Shown: positions 16,326 to 25,910, counted from the first letter of the stretch. The stretch: DNA of 64,000 nt from Caldilineaceae bacterium (GCA_011523365.1 WTGY01000182.1:44317-108316); one strand, 5' to 3'. Numbers and translations: made by a program. Notes: generated by a model not told the origin, from the letters alone.

Positions 16326-16330
16326 TACCG

Positions 16331-17209
16331 ATGCGAGTTGGCATCCTTTACAGCCGCGTGCGCGCCGAGGAGAAGCTGCTGTTCGAGGAGTTTACACAGA
16401 GGGGCGCCGAATTCGATCTGCTTGACGACCGCAAACTGATCTTTGACATTTCCGGCGGGTCGGATTCAACGTGTTACGAAGACTACGATGTGATCGTCGA
16501 GCGCTGCATCCATCACGGGCGGGCGCTGGTCAGCCTGCGGATACTCAATGATCGCGGCATTCCGACGGTCAATTCAGTGCAGGTGGCGGACGTGTGCGGT
16601 GACAAGCTGCAGACGACGAGCGCGCTGACGGCTGCCGGCATTCCATCACCGCGCACGAAGGTGGCCTTCACGGCCGAGAGCGCACTGGAGGCGATGGAGG
16701 AGCTGGGGTATCCGGTTGTGATGAAACCGTCGATCGGGTCGTGGGGGCGACTGTTGAGCAAGATTAACGACCGCGAGGCGGCGGAGACTGTTCTGGAGCA
16801 CAAGGAGGTGCTGGGTACTTACCATCACAGCATCTTCTACGTACAGGAATACATCGAGAAGCCAGGGCGCGATATTCGCGCGTTCACGGTCGGCAGCGAG
16901 ACGATCTGCGCGATCTACCGGGATTCGGCTCACTGGATCACGAACACGGCGCGCGGCGGTCGGGCGTCGGTCTGTCCTGTGACAGCGGAACTGAACGATA
17001 TCTGCGTACGGGCTGCGAAGGCCGTTGGCGGCGGGTGTGTCGCCATCGACGTGCTCGAAGACCCGGAACGGGGGCTGCTGGTGAATGAAGTCAATTACAC
17101 GATGGAGTTTCGCAACAGTGTGCAGCCGACCGGCGTGAATATTCCCGGGCGGATCGCCGATTTTGTACTGCAGGTGGGGGCCGATGGCTGGGAAGCGGCA
17201 AACAGTTGA
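16331..17209 (+). CDS. lysX: LysW--alpha-aminoadipate ligase (LysX)
   Basis: A 292-residue ATP-grasp enzyme of the RimK/LysX family. It joins the C-terminal Glu of LysW to the amino group of alpha-aminoadipate using ATP. Visible ATP-grasp elements are [42 protein letters not shown] and the Mg2+-binding [12 protein letters not shown] near the C-terminus. The NxTMEF/NSV form of the last motif resembles LysX rather than the glutamate-specific ArgX type, supporting a lysine role. It starts 5 bases after lysW. The active complex should be LysW bound to LysX in the cytoplasm. Confidence 0.93.
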   Translation: MRVGILYSRVRAEEKLLFEEFTQRGAEFDLLDDRKLIFDISGGSDSTCYEDYDVIVERCIHHGRALVSLRILNDRGIPTVNSVQVADVCGDKLQTTSALTAAGIPSPRTKVAFTAESALEAMEELGYPVVMKPSIGSWGRLLSKINDREAAETVLEHKEVLGTYHHSIFYVQEYIEKPGRDIRAFTVGSETICAIYRDSAHWITNTARGGRASVCPVTAELNDICVRAAKAVGGGCVAIDVLEDPERGLLVNEVNYTMEFRNSVQPTGVNIPGRIADFVLQVGADGWEAANS

Positions 17210-17236
17210 CGCCGGAGCAGTGGCGTTGTCAATAGG

Positions 17237-18340
17237 TTGAGCGTGAACAGGCCGATGGTGGTGGAAAACGGGAAAGAGTCGAAGTCTTCAGTATCTATCC
17301 TTGGTGCAAGCGGCTATGCCGGCGGCGAGCTGCTGCGTCTGCTGCTGGACCATCCTCATGTCGAGGTGGCCCAGGTAACGAGCGAACGAAACGCGGGATC
17401 GTTTGTCCATTTCACGCATCCTAACTTGCGCGGGAGAACGAGGCTGAAGTTTGTCAGCGCGGCGGAGCTGGAGTCTTGCGACGTGCTCGTGTTGGGACTT
17501 CCTCACGGCGGGGCGATGGGGCGCATCGACGAGTTCGCAGGGCTGGCCAAACGAATCATTGACCTGAGTGCTGACTTCCGTCTGCGAGATGCGCAGGCCT
17601 ACGAGGATTGGTATGGCAAGGAGCACAGCGCGCCAGGCTGGCTCGGACGATTCGTATACGGCCTGCCGGAGTTGTTCCGTCAGCAGATATGCGGCGCCCG
17701 TTATGTGAGCGGGGTCGGGTGCAATGCGACCGCGAGTGTGCTGGCTGTGTGGCCGCTCTTTGCGGCTGGGCTGGCTGACCCGAAACGGGACTTGATCTGC
17801 GAGGTAAAGGTTGGCAGTAGTGAGGGAGGCAATCGCGCCGGTGACGCGACTCACCACCCGGAGCGGGCAAGGGCGATGCGCAGTTTCGCGCCTACAGGTC
17901 ACCGGCATACGGCAGAGATTCTGCAAGCCCTGGCGCTGTCCGACGCTGAGGACTATTGCGCCGTAGCCGCCCATATGAGTGCGACGGCGGTGGACAATGT
18001 GCGGGGTGTGCTGGCCACGGCGCATGTTTTTGTCAAGGCGGGTGTAAGTGAGCGCGACCTGTGGCGGGCGTACCGCCAGACGTACCGGGATGAGCCGTTT
18101 GTGCGCATTGTTAAGGAGAAGACCGGCATCTACCGTTACCCGGAGCCGAAGATTCTGAGCGGTAGCAACTACGCGGACGTTGGGTTCGAACTGGATGAAA
18201 GGACGGGGCGTGTGGTAGCGCTTTGCGCCATTGACAATCTGGTCAAGGGGGCGGCGGGCAGCGCCCTTCAGAGCCTGAATCTGATGTGCGGATGGGAGGA
18301 GGCGACGGGACTGGGTTTCCCGGGGTTGCACCCGGTCTAG
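17237..18340 (+). CDS. lysY: LysW-aminoadipyl-6-phosphate reductase (LysY, ArgC family)
   Basis: An NADPH-dependent reductase of the N-acetyl-gamma-glutamyl-phosphate reductase family. In this operon it is expected to reduce LysW-gamma-aminoadipyl 6-phosphate to the semialdehyde. The Rossmann motif GASGYAGGELLRLLLDHP lies at the start, the active-site Cys in SGVGCNATAS, and the KVGSSEGGNRAGDATHHPER and CAIDNLVKGAAGSALQ motifs follow. The start is uncertain: TTG 17237, GTG 17243 and ATG 17255 are all in frame and none has a strong ribosome-binding site. The kinase LysZ, which supplies its substrate, is not adjacent. If LysZ is also absent elsewhere, the protein could double as ArgC. Confidence 0.88.
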   Translation: MSVNRPMVVENGKESKSSVSILGASGYAGGELLRLLLDHPHVEVAQVTSERNAGSFVHFTHPNLRGRTRLKFVSAAELESCDVLVLGLPHGGAMGRIDEFAGLAKRIIDLSADFRLRDAQAYEDWYGKEHSAPGWLGRFVYGLPELFRQQICGARYVSGVGCNATASVLAVWPLFAAGLADPKRDLICEVKVGSSEGGNRAGDATHHPERARAMRSFAPTGHRHTAEILQALALSDAEDYCAVAAHMSATAVDNVRGVLATAHVFVKAGVSERDLWRAYRQTYRDEPFVRIVKEKTGIYRYPEPKILSGSNYADVGFELDERTGRVVALCAIDNLVKGAAGSALQSLNLMCGWEEATGLGFPGLHPV

Positions 18341-18421
18341 CCAGCACGAAGTCAAGGGTGAAATACAGGTCGAATTCCGGGAAAGGGCGAAGCATCTACC
18401 TCGTTTGCGCCAGCTTGCGGA

Positions 18422-19015
18422 ATGAGTGTTCAGGTACGTACGATCATGACGGAGCGGAAGTCAGTCGTCTCTTTCCTGTGGACGCCTAGCCGTAGACGGG
18501 TCACGCTTTCCCTTGAAGGAGACGCGGAGGCCGCGGTACAGCGCCTTGAGGATGAGCTGAGCTCCAGCGAGGAAGTCAGCGGGCGTGTAGCGGAACGAGC
18601 GGTGAAGATCAGACGTCTTCCGAGAAAGTCCGCTGTCGAGGGCATTTTCGCGACGTACTTTTACGCAGTGATTCAGGACGATGGTGAGAACTGCCGTCTG
18701 GTAGGTCACTTCCAGTGGCACCCGGTCGGTCGTATGTATGCCGCCGCCTGGATGGCGCTGAGTGCCGTGATTCCACTGGCGTTTCTGGTCGCGGGGGCCT
18801 TGCGCGGGACACCGGAAAGCACCGTTCGAGATGCGCTGCCCTACCTGATTCCCGTGCTACTGCCTTTCATTCTGACAGGAATGCTTTACATACAGCGCAG
18901 GCGCGATTTGCCTGACGAAGAGGCGATACGCCGCTGGCTCGCAGGATTGAGAGCTGGCTGGCAAGAGGTTGAAACGGAATCCACGGCTTCGACTGAGCGA
19001 GAGTCCACGGACTGA
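18422..19015 (+). CDS. Hypothetical protein with two membrane segments
   Basis: A 197-residue protein that I do not recognise. Residues 1-105 are polar and rich in Arg and Glu, with a possible beta-sheet domain (VVSFLWTPSRRRVTLSLEG, YFYAVIQDDGENCRLVGHF). Two hydrophobic segments follow (about 108-128, AAAWMALSAVIPLAFLVAG, and about 136-155, LPYLIPVLLPFILTGML), then a charged C-terminal tail. It lies about 80 bases after lysY and 30 before the MOSC gene on the same strand, so it may be in the same transcript. The layout suggests an inner-membrane hairpin protein with both ends in the cytoplasm. Confidence 0.7.
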   Translation: MSVQVRTIMTERKSVVSFLWTPSRRRVTLSLEGDAEAAVQRLEDELSSSEEVSGRVAERAVKIRRLPRKSAVEGIFATYFYAVIQDDGENCRLVGHFQWHPVGRMYAAAWMALSAVIPLAFLVAGALRGTPESTVRDALPYLIPVLLPFILTGMLYIQRRRDLPDEEAIRRWLAGLRAGWQEVETESTASTERESTD

Positions 19016-19044
19016 CCCGCTGGGAACAAAAGAGGAGTAGATTG

Positions 19045-19590
19045 ATGTCAACGGTAACCCACCTAGAAATGGCGGAGCTGGAGCAGAATCTGGACGAGAT
19101 CCGGGATTCACCCAAGGAAGAGGGCAGGCTGGCTCTGATCGTGAGACGGCCCCAGTCGGGGGAGCGGGAAGTGATCGAGGCCGGCGAACTCACGGTGGCC
19201 GAGGGGCTTGCCGGCGACAACTGGAGTAGGCGCACTCCGGATGCTCCCCTTGAACCGGAACGGCAGCTTACCATCATGAATTCGCGTGTTGCGGGACTGC
19301 TGGCTCAGGATGAGGACCGCTGGGCGTTATTTGGCGATCAGCTCTACATCGATCTTGAATTGAGCGAGACGAATCTGCCCGTTGGTACTCGCCTGACATT
19401 GGGCGAAGCGGTGATCGAAGTGACGCCCATTGACCATACCGGTTGCAAGAAGTTTGCGGAGCGGTTCGGCGTTGACGCGGTGAAGTTCGTCAGCACGCCG
19501 GAAGGCAAGGAGATGCGGCTGCGCGGGATGTATGCGAAGGTGGTCCAACCCGGTCCGATCAGGGCCGGTGACGTGGTACGCAAGCTCTGA
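19045..19590 (+). CDS. MOSC domain-containing protein
   Basis: A 181-residue protein of the MOSC (molybdenum cofactor sulfurase C-terminal) superfamily. These proteins handle sulfur transfer to the molybdenum cofactor or molybdoenzyme-like reductions. The pattern EAGELTVAEGLAGDNW followed by RQLTIMN and, near the C-terminus, ITPIDHTGC-type sequence (DHTGCKKFAERFG) with the conserved Cys fits stand-alone MOSC proteins. The ATG at 19045 follows AAAGAGGAG; a TTG directly upstream (19042) is less likely. No molybdenum enzyme is nearby, so the partner is unknown. Confidence 0.85.
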   Translation: MSTVTHLEMAELEQNLDEIRDSPKEEGRLALIVRRPQSGEREVIEAGELTVAEGLAGDNWSRRTPDAPLEPERQLTIMNSRVAGLLAQDEDRWALFGDQLYIDLELSETNLPVGTRLTLGEAVIEVTPIDHTGCKKFAERFGVDAVKFVSTPEGKEMRLRGMYAKVVQPGPIRAGDVVRKL

Positions 19591-19865
19591 GTGTTCGCGC
19601 TTGCAGCTATTTTCTCCTTTAGTTTCAAATGGGTGGGCCCTGCGACTCCTTCGTGAGGAAGAAGGCGTACCCTCGCAATGGCCGGCATTTCGTCACTTCG
19701 CCAGGAAGAGATTAAACCGCGTTTGCCCTTTGGGACGAACTTTCCTTTGTCTGAGCATTGATCGCGGCATTGCATGGGGTTCGTCGCCGCCGATAGCATG
19801 CGAAAGGTCGTGCCAAATTTGGGGCGGGAATAGGCCGGCGGCTTTTGGAAAGACGCAGGGGAGGC

Positions 19866-20221
19866 GCCAGGTTTGGTCGTACGGTGGAGTCCGTGAGCTG
19901 GGGCGTGTGCGAGGGCAGGCACTTGGCGGGCACGTAAGGGGATCTGATGGGGCTGGCGGGACGCGGTGGGGCCAGACACGCTGGATCAGGCACCTGTTAC
20001 GAATTTCGACACCCGGTCGATGAGGCACGGCCTGGTTTAGGGGGGGCGTTGCGGGGGCGGAGCCCCCGCACAAGGGAGGGCCGACTAGGCCCGACCGCCC
20101 TAATGCGAGGAGAGAGGAGAGAGTGACACCATTTCGTATGCCGGACATTGGAAAGTGAACTGACCGTGACTTGGTTGTTGCCGGAGTAGCAGGACAGTTC
20201 GTGCCCATACTGGGATGCACG
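19866..20221 (+). repeat. Dispersed GC-rich intergenic repeat, copy B
   Basis: The most complete copy. The head, GCCAGGTTTGGTCGTACGG and GGTGGAGTCCGTGAG, is shared with copy D. The middle matches copies A, C and D, and the tail (GGAAAGTGAACTGACCGTGA through GGGATGCAC) is shared with copy A. The GCGGGGGC-GGA-GCCCCCGC hairpin is at 20051-20069. It fills most of the gap between the MOSC gene and the ABC exporter; the remaining 19591-19865 holds no recognisable gene. Confidence 0.85.
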
Positions 20222-20311
20222 ATCACGCGTTGCGCGGGAGCCCAGAAATCGAAAACATGGTACAATAGTTTCTCAGTGCATTTTGCCGCCGTACTAAACC
20301 GGATTTGTAAC

Positions 20312-22093
20312 ATGACAACCGCTACTGACGAGCCATATAAACGTGCAAGTTTGAACCAGAGCCGCCGCTACCTATGGCGGGCTCTTGGTCGGTTGCGCCC
20401 GTACCTGCGCCTGACAGTGGCCGCCTACGCCGCTCTCCTCGGCACCACTGCCATTCTTCTCGTAACGCCACAATTCATACGTTGGATCGTCGACCAGGGT
20501 ATTCGTCAGAATGACCTGGAATTGCTGACCATGTCCGTATTGGGGCTGATGGTGCTGACTGCAGTCCGCGGCGTCCTCACGTTTGCATCCAGCCGGTTTG
20601 CTGAACTTGCTTCGCAGGGCGTGTCCTACGGTCTGCGGCGTGAGCTGCATGAGAAGCTCACTGAACTCTCCTTCGCGTATCACGACCGAACCGAATCAGG
20701 GCAACTTCTGTCGCGGGCGATGCAGGATGTAGACCGGCTGCGCATGCTCACTGGGCGGTCGATTCTGGGGCTAGCCAATGGCGTCGTACTGCTCATTGGA
20801 TCTGCCGTGGCATTGGTTTTGATGGACCCATTGCTGGCGCTGCTGGCGATGCTGACCATGCCGGTCCTGGCGCACAGGGCGATGCGATTCGGCGCCCGCT
20901 ACCGGCCTCTGTCGATGGAGATTCAGCAGCAGCTGGCGGTGTTGACGACGCGGCTTGAGCAGAATCTGCGCGGGGCGCGCATTGTCAAGGCGTTTGCCCA
21001 AGAGGACACTGAAATCGACAGGTTCGAGACTGAGAACCAGAAGTGGTTCGGGTTGGCGGCGGCCACGGCCAGACTCACGGCGCTCAACATGCCCATGCTT
21101 GATCTGATCGCCAATCTGGCCACGGTGATCATAATCTGGCTGGGGGGTTACCTGGTGATCCAGGGGAACCTGACACTGGGTGAACTCGTGGCCTTTATCA
21201 CTTATCTGGCGCAGTTGACTTCGCCGATCCGCAGGCTGGGATTCCTGATTCCGGCCATTGCCATGGCGGGCGCGTCGGCCGAGCGTGTCTTTGAAATCCT
21301 GGACGAGGAGACGATAGTAAGGGATGCGGAGGACGCGAGGCCCCTTGGCACGATCGACGGCCACCTCCGCTTCGAGAAAGTCGCGTTCAGCTACGCCCGA
21401 CCGCACAATGTGCTGCGAGATGTTTCGTTTGAGATCGAACCTGGCCAGGTGCTGGCTCTTCTGGGCCCAACGGGATCGGGCAAGTCATCGATCATAAACA
21501 TGATCCCGCGCTTCTATGACCCGACAGAGGGGCGCGTTTTGTTGGACGGCCGAGATATTCGTGAGGCAACACTGCATTCTCTCCGCAGTCAGATCGGAAT
21601 TGTTTTACAGGAGTCGACGCTCTTTGCCACGACGATACGGGAGAACATTGCTTTTGGGCGGCTCGACGCGACCGATGAGGAGGTGTTCGAGGCGGCTGAG
21701 GCGGCACAGGCGCATGAGTTTATCGAGAGCTTTCCAGACGGCTACGAAACGAGAGTAGGTGAGCGGGGCGCGACCTTGTCGGGTGGGCAGAGACAACGTG
21801 TTGCCATAGCGCGTACGCTGCTTACCGATCCGCGGATTCTCATCCTGGATGATGCAACTTCGAGCGTAGATACCGAGACCGAGCATCTGATACAGTTGGC
21901 ACTTTCGAATCTGATGAAGGGAAGAACCTCGGTTGTAATTGCCCAACGCCTCAGCACCGTGCGAATGGCCGACAAGATCCTGATGTTGGAAAGGGGCCGG
22001 ATCGCGGCGGCCGGCAACCATCGGGAACTGTTTGAGAGGTCGGACTTGTATCGCACGATTTATGAGGAACAGTTGACAAGAGTAGTAAGTTAG
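20312..22093 (+). CDS. ABC exporter subunit 1 (degenerate ATP site)
   Basis: A 593-residue fused exporter half: an N-terminal membrane domain of six helices (about residues 20-320) and a C-terminal ATPase. The ATG at 20312 starts MTTATDEPYKRAS; upstream in-frame codons lie in the leader. The ATPase has Walker A GPTGSGKS and a canonical signature LSGGQRQR. Walker B, however, ends LILDDATSSVD, with Asp in place of the catalytic Glu, and the switch His is Gln in VVIAQRLST. This is the usual picture of the degenerate half of a heterodimeric exporter; its partner follows 46 bases downstream. The substrate (drug, lipid or peptide) is not evident. Confidence 0.92.
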   Translation: MTTATDEPYKRASLNQSRRYLWRALGRLRPYLRLTVAAYAALLGTTAILLVTPQFIRWIVDQGIRQNDLELLTMSVLGLMVLTAVRGVLTFASSRFAELASQGVSYGLRRELHEKLTELSFAYHDRTESGQLLSRAMQDVDRLRMLTGRSILGLANGVVLLIGSAVALVLMDPLLALLAMLTMPVLAHRAMRFGARYRPLSMEIQQQLAVLTTRLEQNLRGARIVKAFAQEDTEIDRFETENQKWFGLAAATARLTALNMPMLDLIANLATVIIIWLGGYLVIQGNLTLGELVAFITYLAQLTSPIRRLGFLIPAIAMAGASAERVFEILDEETIVRDAEDARPLGTIDGHLRFEKVAFSYARPHNVLRDVSFEIEPGQVLALLGPTGSGKSSIINMIPRFYDPTEGRVLLDGRDIREATLHSLRSQIGIVLQESTLFATTIRENIAFGRLDATDEEVFEAAEAAQAHEFIESFPDGYETRVGERGATLSGGQRQRVAIARTLLTDPRILILDDATSSVDTETEHLIQLALSNLMKGRTSVVIAQRLSTVRMADKILMLERGRIAAAGNHRELFERSDLYRTIYEEQLTRVVS

Positions 22094-22139
22094 AGAGCGG
22101 CGTAGGTGATACGCCAGTTTCGACGGTCAAGGAACAGTG

Positions 22140-23960
22140 ATGTCAATTTCAATTGGATCAGCTGGACGAAGCGGCGGCCCAAGAAGCCTGTTGCGCGGCC
22201 TGGCAAAGGAGGCCGAAGGGAAGGCGTTTGACGGGCAGGTGGTAGGCAGGCTTCTGACCTATTTGCGGCCACATTGGACCAAGATGGTCGCCGCCTTTCT
22301 TTTGATGCTGGTTGTAACCGGTTCGACGCTTGGCATTCCTCTCTTGCTCAAGGTTGCCATTGACAGCTATATCGCATCCCAGGATCTGCGGGGTCTTTCG
22401 CAGATCTCAGTGATCATGGCGGTAGCATTCCTGACTTTGTTCGGTGCCGCATCGGGCCAGCGCTATCTTCTGTCCTGGGTGGGTCAACGGGTACTAGCAA
22501 CATTGAGAAGCCAGCTCATGCGCCACCTGCAGGTTCTTTCGCTGGGGTATCACAGCCGTCATATTGTGGGCGTAACGATTTCGCGCGTAATCGGCGATGT
22601 GGCCGTGATCAACGAGCTGCTGTCGCAGGGGTTGATTACGCTTGTCGGCGATCTTCTGGTGCTGATAGGCATTATTACGGTAATGCTCGTGCTCAGTCCG
22701 TCACTGGCCCTGCTGACGTTCAGCACCATCCCTCTGATGCTGGTGGCGACTTACTTTTTCTCGAGAAGGGCGAAAGTTGCCTTCCGGCAGACCAGGCAAA
22801 GTGTGGCAGGCATAGTCGGCACGCTTGCCGAGCACCTGGCAGGGATGCGGGTGATCCAGGCCTTCGCGCAGGAAGAGGCGATGCGAGAACGATTTGACGA
22901 CGCGAACCAGGAAAATCGCAATGCCTATGTTGCGGCGATGTCGCTTTCTTTTGTGTTCCTACCCACCGTAGAGTTTCTGGCCGTGCTGGCGACGGCGATT
23001 GTGCTGTGGTTCGGCGGCCGGGCCGTAGCACAGGGCGCGCTGGAAATCGGTGTACTGGTGGCTTTTCTGGCCTATGTGACCCGTTTCTTCCAGCCGATTC
23101 AGGAGTTGAGCCAGTTGTACACGACAATGCAGTCGGCGATGGCCGGCGGCGAACGAGTTCTTGAACTTCTGGACGCTCGACCGGAGGTGGCTGATCCGCC
23201 CGATGGCAAGGAGATGCCAACCATTGAGGGTCGCATAGAGCTGCGCGGGGTTCACTTCTCCTACGGCAGCGACGATCCCGTGTTGCATGACGTGGACCTG
23301 GTTATCGAGGCGGGGCAGACGGTCGCTCTTGTCGGGCCTACCGGCGCGGGCAAGTCGACAATCGCCAATTTGGTGGCACGCTTCTACGACGTGAGCAGTG
23401 GGGAAGTATTGATTGATGGCATCGATGTTCGTACTGTGATGCAACAGTCGCTGCGACGGCAGACGGGTATTGTTTCACAGGAGCCCTTTCTGTTCGCGGG
23501 GACGGTGCTGGACAACATCAGATTCGGTTTACCGGACATTGAAGCCACATCGGTGGAAGAGGCTGCAAGGCAGGCCAACGCGCATGAGTTTATTTTGGAG
23601 CTACCCAATGGTTACGAGACCGAGATCCTGGAAGGGGGGGCCAACCTCTCGATGGGTCAGCGCCAACTGATCTGCATCGCCAGAGCGGTCCTGGCCGATC
23701 CTAAGATTCTCATTCTCGATGAAGCCACGTCGAGCGTCGATACCGCCACCGAAGCGTTGATTCAGGAAGCTCTGGACCGGCTTCTGAGCAATCGTACCGC
23801 AATCGTCATCGCCCACCGGCTGAGTACAATTCGCAAGGCCGACCTCATTTGCGCGATGCAGGAGGGGAGAATCGTCAGCCGGGGAGTGCACGACGAGCTT
23901 TTGGAAGAGGGAGGCGTGTACGCTACCCTCTACAAGCGGCAGTTCGTGGAACAACAATGA
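22140..23960 (+). CDS. ABC exporter subunit 2 (catalytic Walker B)
   Basis: A 606-residue partner of the preceding gene with the same design: six-helix membrane domain, then ATPase. Walker A is GPTGAGKS, Walker B ends LILDEATSSVD with the catalytic Glu, and the switch His is present in IVIAHRLST. Its signature motif is LSMGQRQL instead of LSGGQ. The two changes complement those in subunit 1: the site formed by subunit 1 Walker motifs and this signature would be degenerate, and the other site consensus. The ATG at 22140 follows AAGGAACAG; a GTG three bases upstream is in frame. The pair forms one inner-membrane exporter and is certainly an operon. Confidence 0.92.
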   Translation: MSISIGSAGRSGGPRSLLRGLAKEAEGKAFDGQVVGRLLTYLRPHWTKMVAAFLLMLVVTGSTLGIPLLLKVAIDSYIASQDLRGLSQISVIMAVAFLTLFGAASGQRYLLSWVGQRVLATLRSQLMRHLQVLSLGYHSRHIVGVTISRVIGDVAVINELLSQGLITLVGDLLVLIGIITVMLVLSPSLALLTFSTIPLMLVATYFFSRRAKVAFRQTRQSVAGIVGTLAEHLAGMRVIQAFAQEEAMRERFDDANQENRNAYVAAMSLSFVFLPTVEFLAVLATAIVLWFGGRAVAQGALEIGVLVAFLAYVTRFFQPIQELSQLYTTMQSAMAGGERVLELLDARPEVADPPDGKEMPTIEGRIELRGVHFSYGSDDPVLHDVDLVIEAGQTVALVGPTGAGKSTIANLVARFYDVSSGEVLIDGIDVRTVMQQSLRRQTGIVSQEPFLFAGTVLDNIRFGLPDIEATSVEEAARQANAHEFILELPNGYETEILEGGANLSMGQRQLICIARAVLADPKILILDEATSSVDTATEALIQEALDRLLSNRTAIVIAHRLSTIRKADLICAMQEGRIVSRGVHDELLEEGGVYATLYKRQFVEQQ

Positions 23961-24070
23961 GTTCAGATCCCAGGTGAAATGCCTTGCCGGTCGGTGTCGA
24001 GGCATCCATCATAGGCAGTGCGATAACGGATCTCGCGATTTCTATCACTTGACATGAGGAAGGCCAAGAA

Positions 24071-25417
24071 TTGACAAAGAAACCTAACGTACTTTTCCTC
24101 ATTGCCGACGACCACCGTGCTTCGGCGATCGGAGCGTATGGGGATCCCACTGTACGGACGCCGACGATGGACCGGCTTTGCGCCGAGGGGTCTTCCTTCC
24201 GCCGGAACTGCCACATGGGCGGATTGCGCGTGGCCGTCTGTGTGCCGACTCGGGCCTGCGTTCACACAGGCGCGCATGTGTTCCGAGCTTCGGTTGGCAA
24301 CGACATAAGTGACCGCGGGCCCCTGAATGTGCTGGATCCCGGCCACACATATCTGGCCGAGCACTTCCGCCTAAATGGGTACACATCCTTCGCAACTGGA
24401 AAGTGGCACAACGACGCCTCCAGCTTCGCTCGATCTTTCGACGAGGTAGAGAACGTATTCTTCGGCGGCATGGATGACCATTTCGCGGTCCCGGTCCAGG
24501 ATTTCGACCCGAGCGGCGAATACGACAAGGGCCGGCAGCGAACAGGCGATCAGTTTTCGACCGATCTGTTCGGAGATGCAGCTATTCGCTTCCTGGATCG
24601 TCAGGACGGGAGCCGCCCATTCTTTCTATACTGTGCCTTCACGGCGCCCCACGATCCGCGCACGCCTCCCCCCGACTGGGCAGACGCGTACAGGCCAGAA
24701 GCCATGCCACTGCCCGCCAACTTTGCAGGTATTCATCCTTTTGACAACGGGGATATGTGGTTACGCGACGAGCAACTGGCGGGATTCCCGCGCACGGCTG
24801 AGGAAACGCGAAGGCATATTGCCGAGTATTACGGCATGATCTCCGATATGGATGAAAAGATCGGTGAAATGCTGGCTGCACTGTCGCGTAATGGGCTGGC
24901 TGAGGATACGATCATCGTTTATACCGCCGATCACGGGCTGTCTGTCGGCCAGCACGGCCTCCTGGGCAAACAGAATTTGTACGACCACAGTGTGCGCGTG
25001 CCATTGATCCTGCGCGGGCCCGGCGTGCCTGCCGGCAAGCAGATAGACGCACTTACCCACACTTATGATGTGTATCCGTCTCTGTGTGAACTCGCCGGGT
25101 TGGAGATTCCTGATAGTGTGGATGCGAAATCACTCTTGCCGCTGATGGAGGGAACTGCTGGGGAGATTCGACCTTATCTGCATTCAGTCTATATGCATGT
25201 ACAGCGAATGGCGCAGGATCGGGAGTGGAAACTGATCAATTACCGACGTGATGGAGACCAAGGCAGCGATCGAACTCAACTCTTTCACCTGGCTTCCGAC
25301 CCATGGGAGTTGAATGATCTTGCGGAAGACGCGTCTGTCGCAAAAGAAAGGGAGAGGCTAGAGGAGGAGCTGGCCCGCTGGCAAGAGGAGACGGGGGATC
25401 CCGTGCTCACGGCATAG
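24071..25417 (+). CDS. Sulfatase (Cys-type, formylglycine-dependent)
   Basis: A 448-residue alkaline-phosphatase-superfamily sulfatase that hydrolyses sulfate esters. The modification motif CVPTR-ACVHTG (C-X-P-T-R) supplies the Cys to be converted to formylglycine. Metal and active-site residues appear in order: FLIADDH near the start, TGKWH, and YTADHGLSVGQHGLLGKQ. No signal peptide is evident at the N-terminus MTKKPNVLFLIADD, so a cytoplasmic location is suggested. The start is a TTG after GAGGAAGG. No formylglycine-generating enzyme or anaerobic maturase is nearby. The substrate may be a sulfated polysaccharide fragment or a choline/phosphonate-type ester; sequence alone does not decide. 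Confidence 0.9.
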   Translation: MTKKPNVLFLIADDHRASAIGAYGDPTVRTPTMDRLCAEGSSFRRNCHMGGLRVAVCVPTRACVHTGAHVFRASVGNDISDRGPLNVLDPGHTYLAEHFRLNGYTSFATGKWHNDASSFARSFDEVENVFFGGMDDHFAVPVQDFDPSGEYDKGRQRTGDQFSTDLFGDAAIRFLDRQDGSRPFFLYCAFTAPHDPRTPPPDWADAYRPEAMPLPANFAGIHPFDNGDMWLRDEQLAGFPRTAEETRRHIAEYYGMISDMDEKIGEMLAALSRNGLAEDTIIVYTADHGLSVGQHGLLGKQNLYDHSVRVPLILRGPGVPAGKQIDALTHTYDVYPSLCELAGLEIPDSVDAKSLLPLMEGTAGEIRPYLHSVYMHVQRMAQDREWKLINYRRDGDQGSDRTQLFHLASDPWELNDLAEDASVAKERERLEEELARWQEETGDPVLTA

Positions 25418-25910
25418 AGGCCGTTGGGATCCCGTTGCTTCCTTGCGGCATGCGCCCAGTTGACATTACAAGCCGGTAACCACTTTCAAATACCCTCTCT
25501 TGCACTGCAGGTCGGATCCTGTAACAGAAGCAGACCGGAACGACTTCACCGTCCAGATGTGAGCCGGCACGGGCCACCAACCTGGAGAAACGGTCCAAGT
25601 CCCGCATTGTCAGGTTGAACTTCGCCTCTCCTACGATCCAAAGAATTGTTTCTGGTCGGGACGGGTCATAGGCTTTGCCAAAGGCGTCGATCTCCTCATC
25701 AACTCCGTCCCTGGTCTGCCAAACTCGTCTCAACTCCTCGACCTTCCAGCCCAACTCACGATGCAACGCGCCCTCGATCACGATTGCGGCAACGTCTTCC
25801 AGGTCGCCGCCTAACTGTTTCTTCAAACTGTCCACTTCCCGGGCCAGACTCTGGATAGCGGTTTCGGTTCGTCGTATTACGTCTCCCAATTCTTCAACTC
25901 CTTGCTCCAT
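25407..25910 (-). CDS. Coiled-coil/nuclease-like protein, probably N-terminally disrupted
   Basis: A 167-residue frame resembling DUF3782-type proteins: an N-terminal coiled coil (EELGDVIRRTETAIQSLAREV) followed by a PD-(D/E)XK-like fold (DEEIDAFGKAYD, then ILWIVGEAKFNLT with the E-x-K pair). Upstream of the ATG the same frame continues as coil-forming sequence (QQRTEQDVEALAEAQKR). It runs up to an in-frame TAA at 25971-25973, beyond which it reads RPEDFTEFKEIVLD, which also looks like the family N-terminus. A nonsense change in an originally longer gene is therefore likely. It converges on and slightly overlaps the end of the sulfatase gene. Function is unknown. Confidence 0.5.
   Translation of the reverse strand: MEQGVEELGDVIRRTETAIQSLAREVDSLKKQLGGDLEDVAAIVIEGALHRELGWKVEELRRVWQTRDGVDEEIDAFGKAYDPSRPETILWIVGEAKFNLTMRDLDRFSRLVARAGSHLDGEVVPVCFCYRIRPAVQERVFESGYRLVMSTGRMPQGSNGIPTASMP

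Noticed and set aside
17288..18355. 355-codon frame antisense to lysY
   Set aside because: It mirrors a clear ArgC-family gene; no family motifs and it arises from GC-rich codon structure.
20230..20266. Promoter TTGCGC...TACAAT before the ABC exporter
   Set aside because: The spacer is 25 bases, too long, and no better -35 sits at 16-18 bases.
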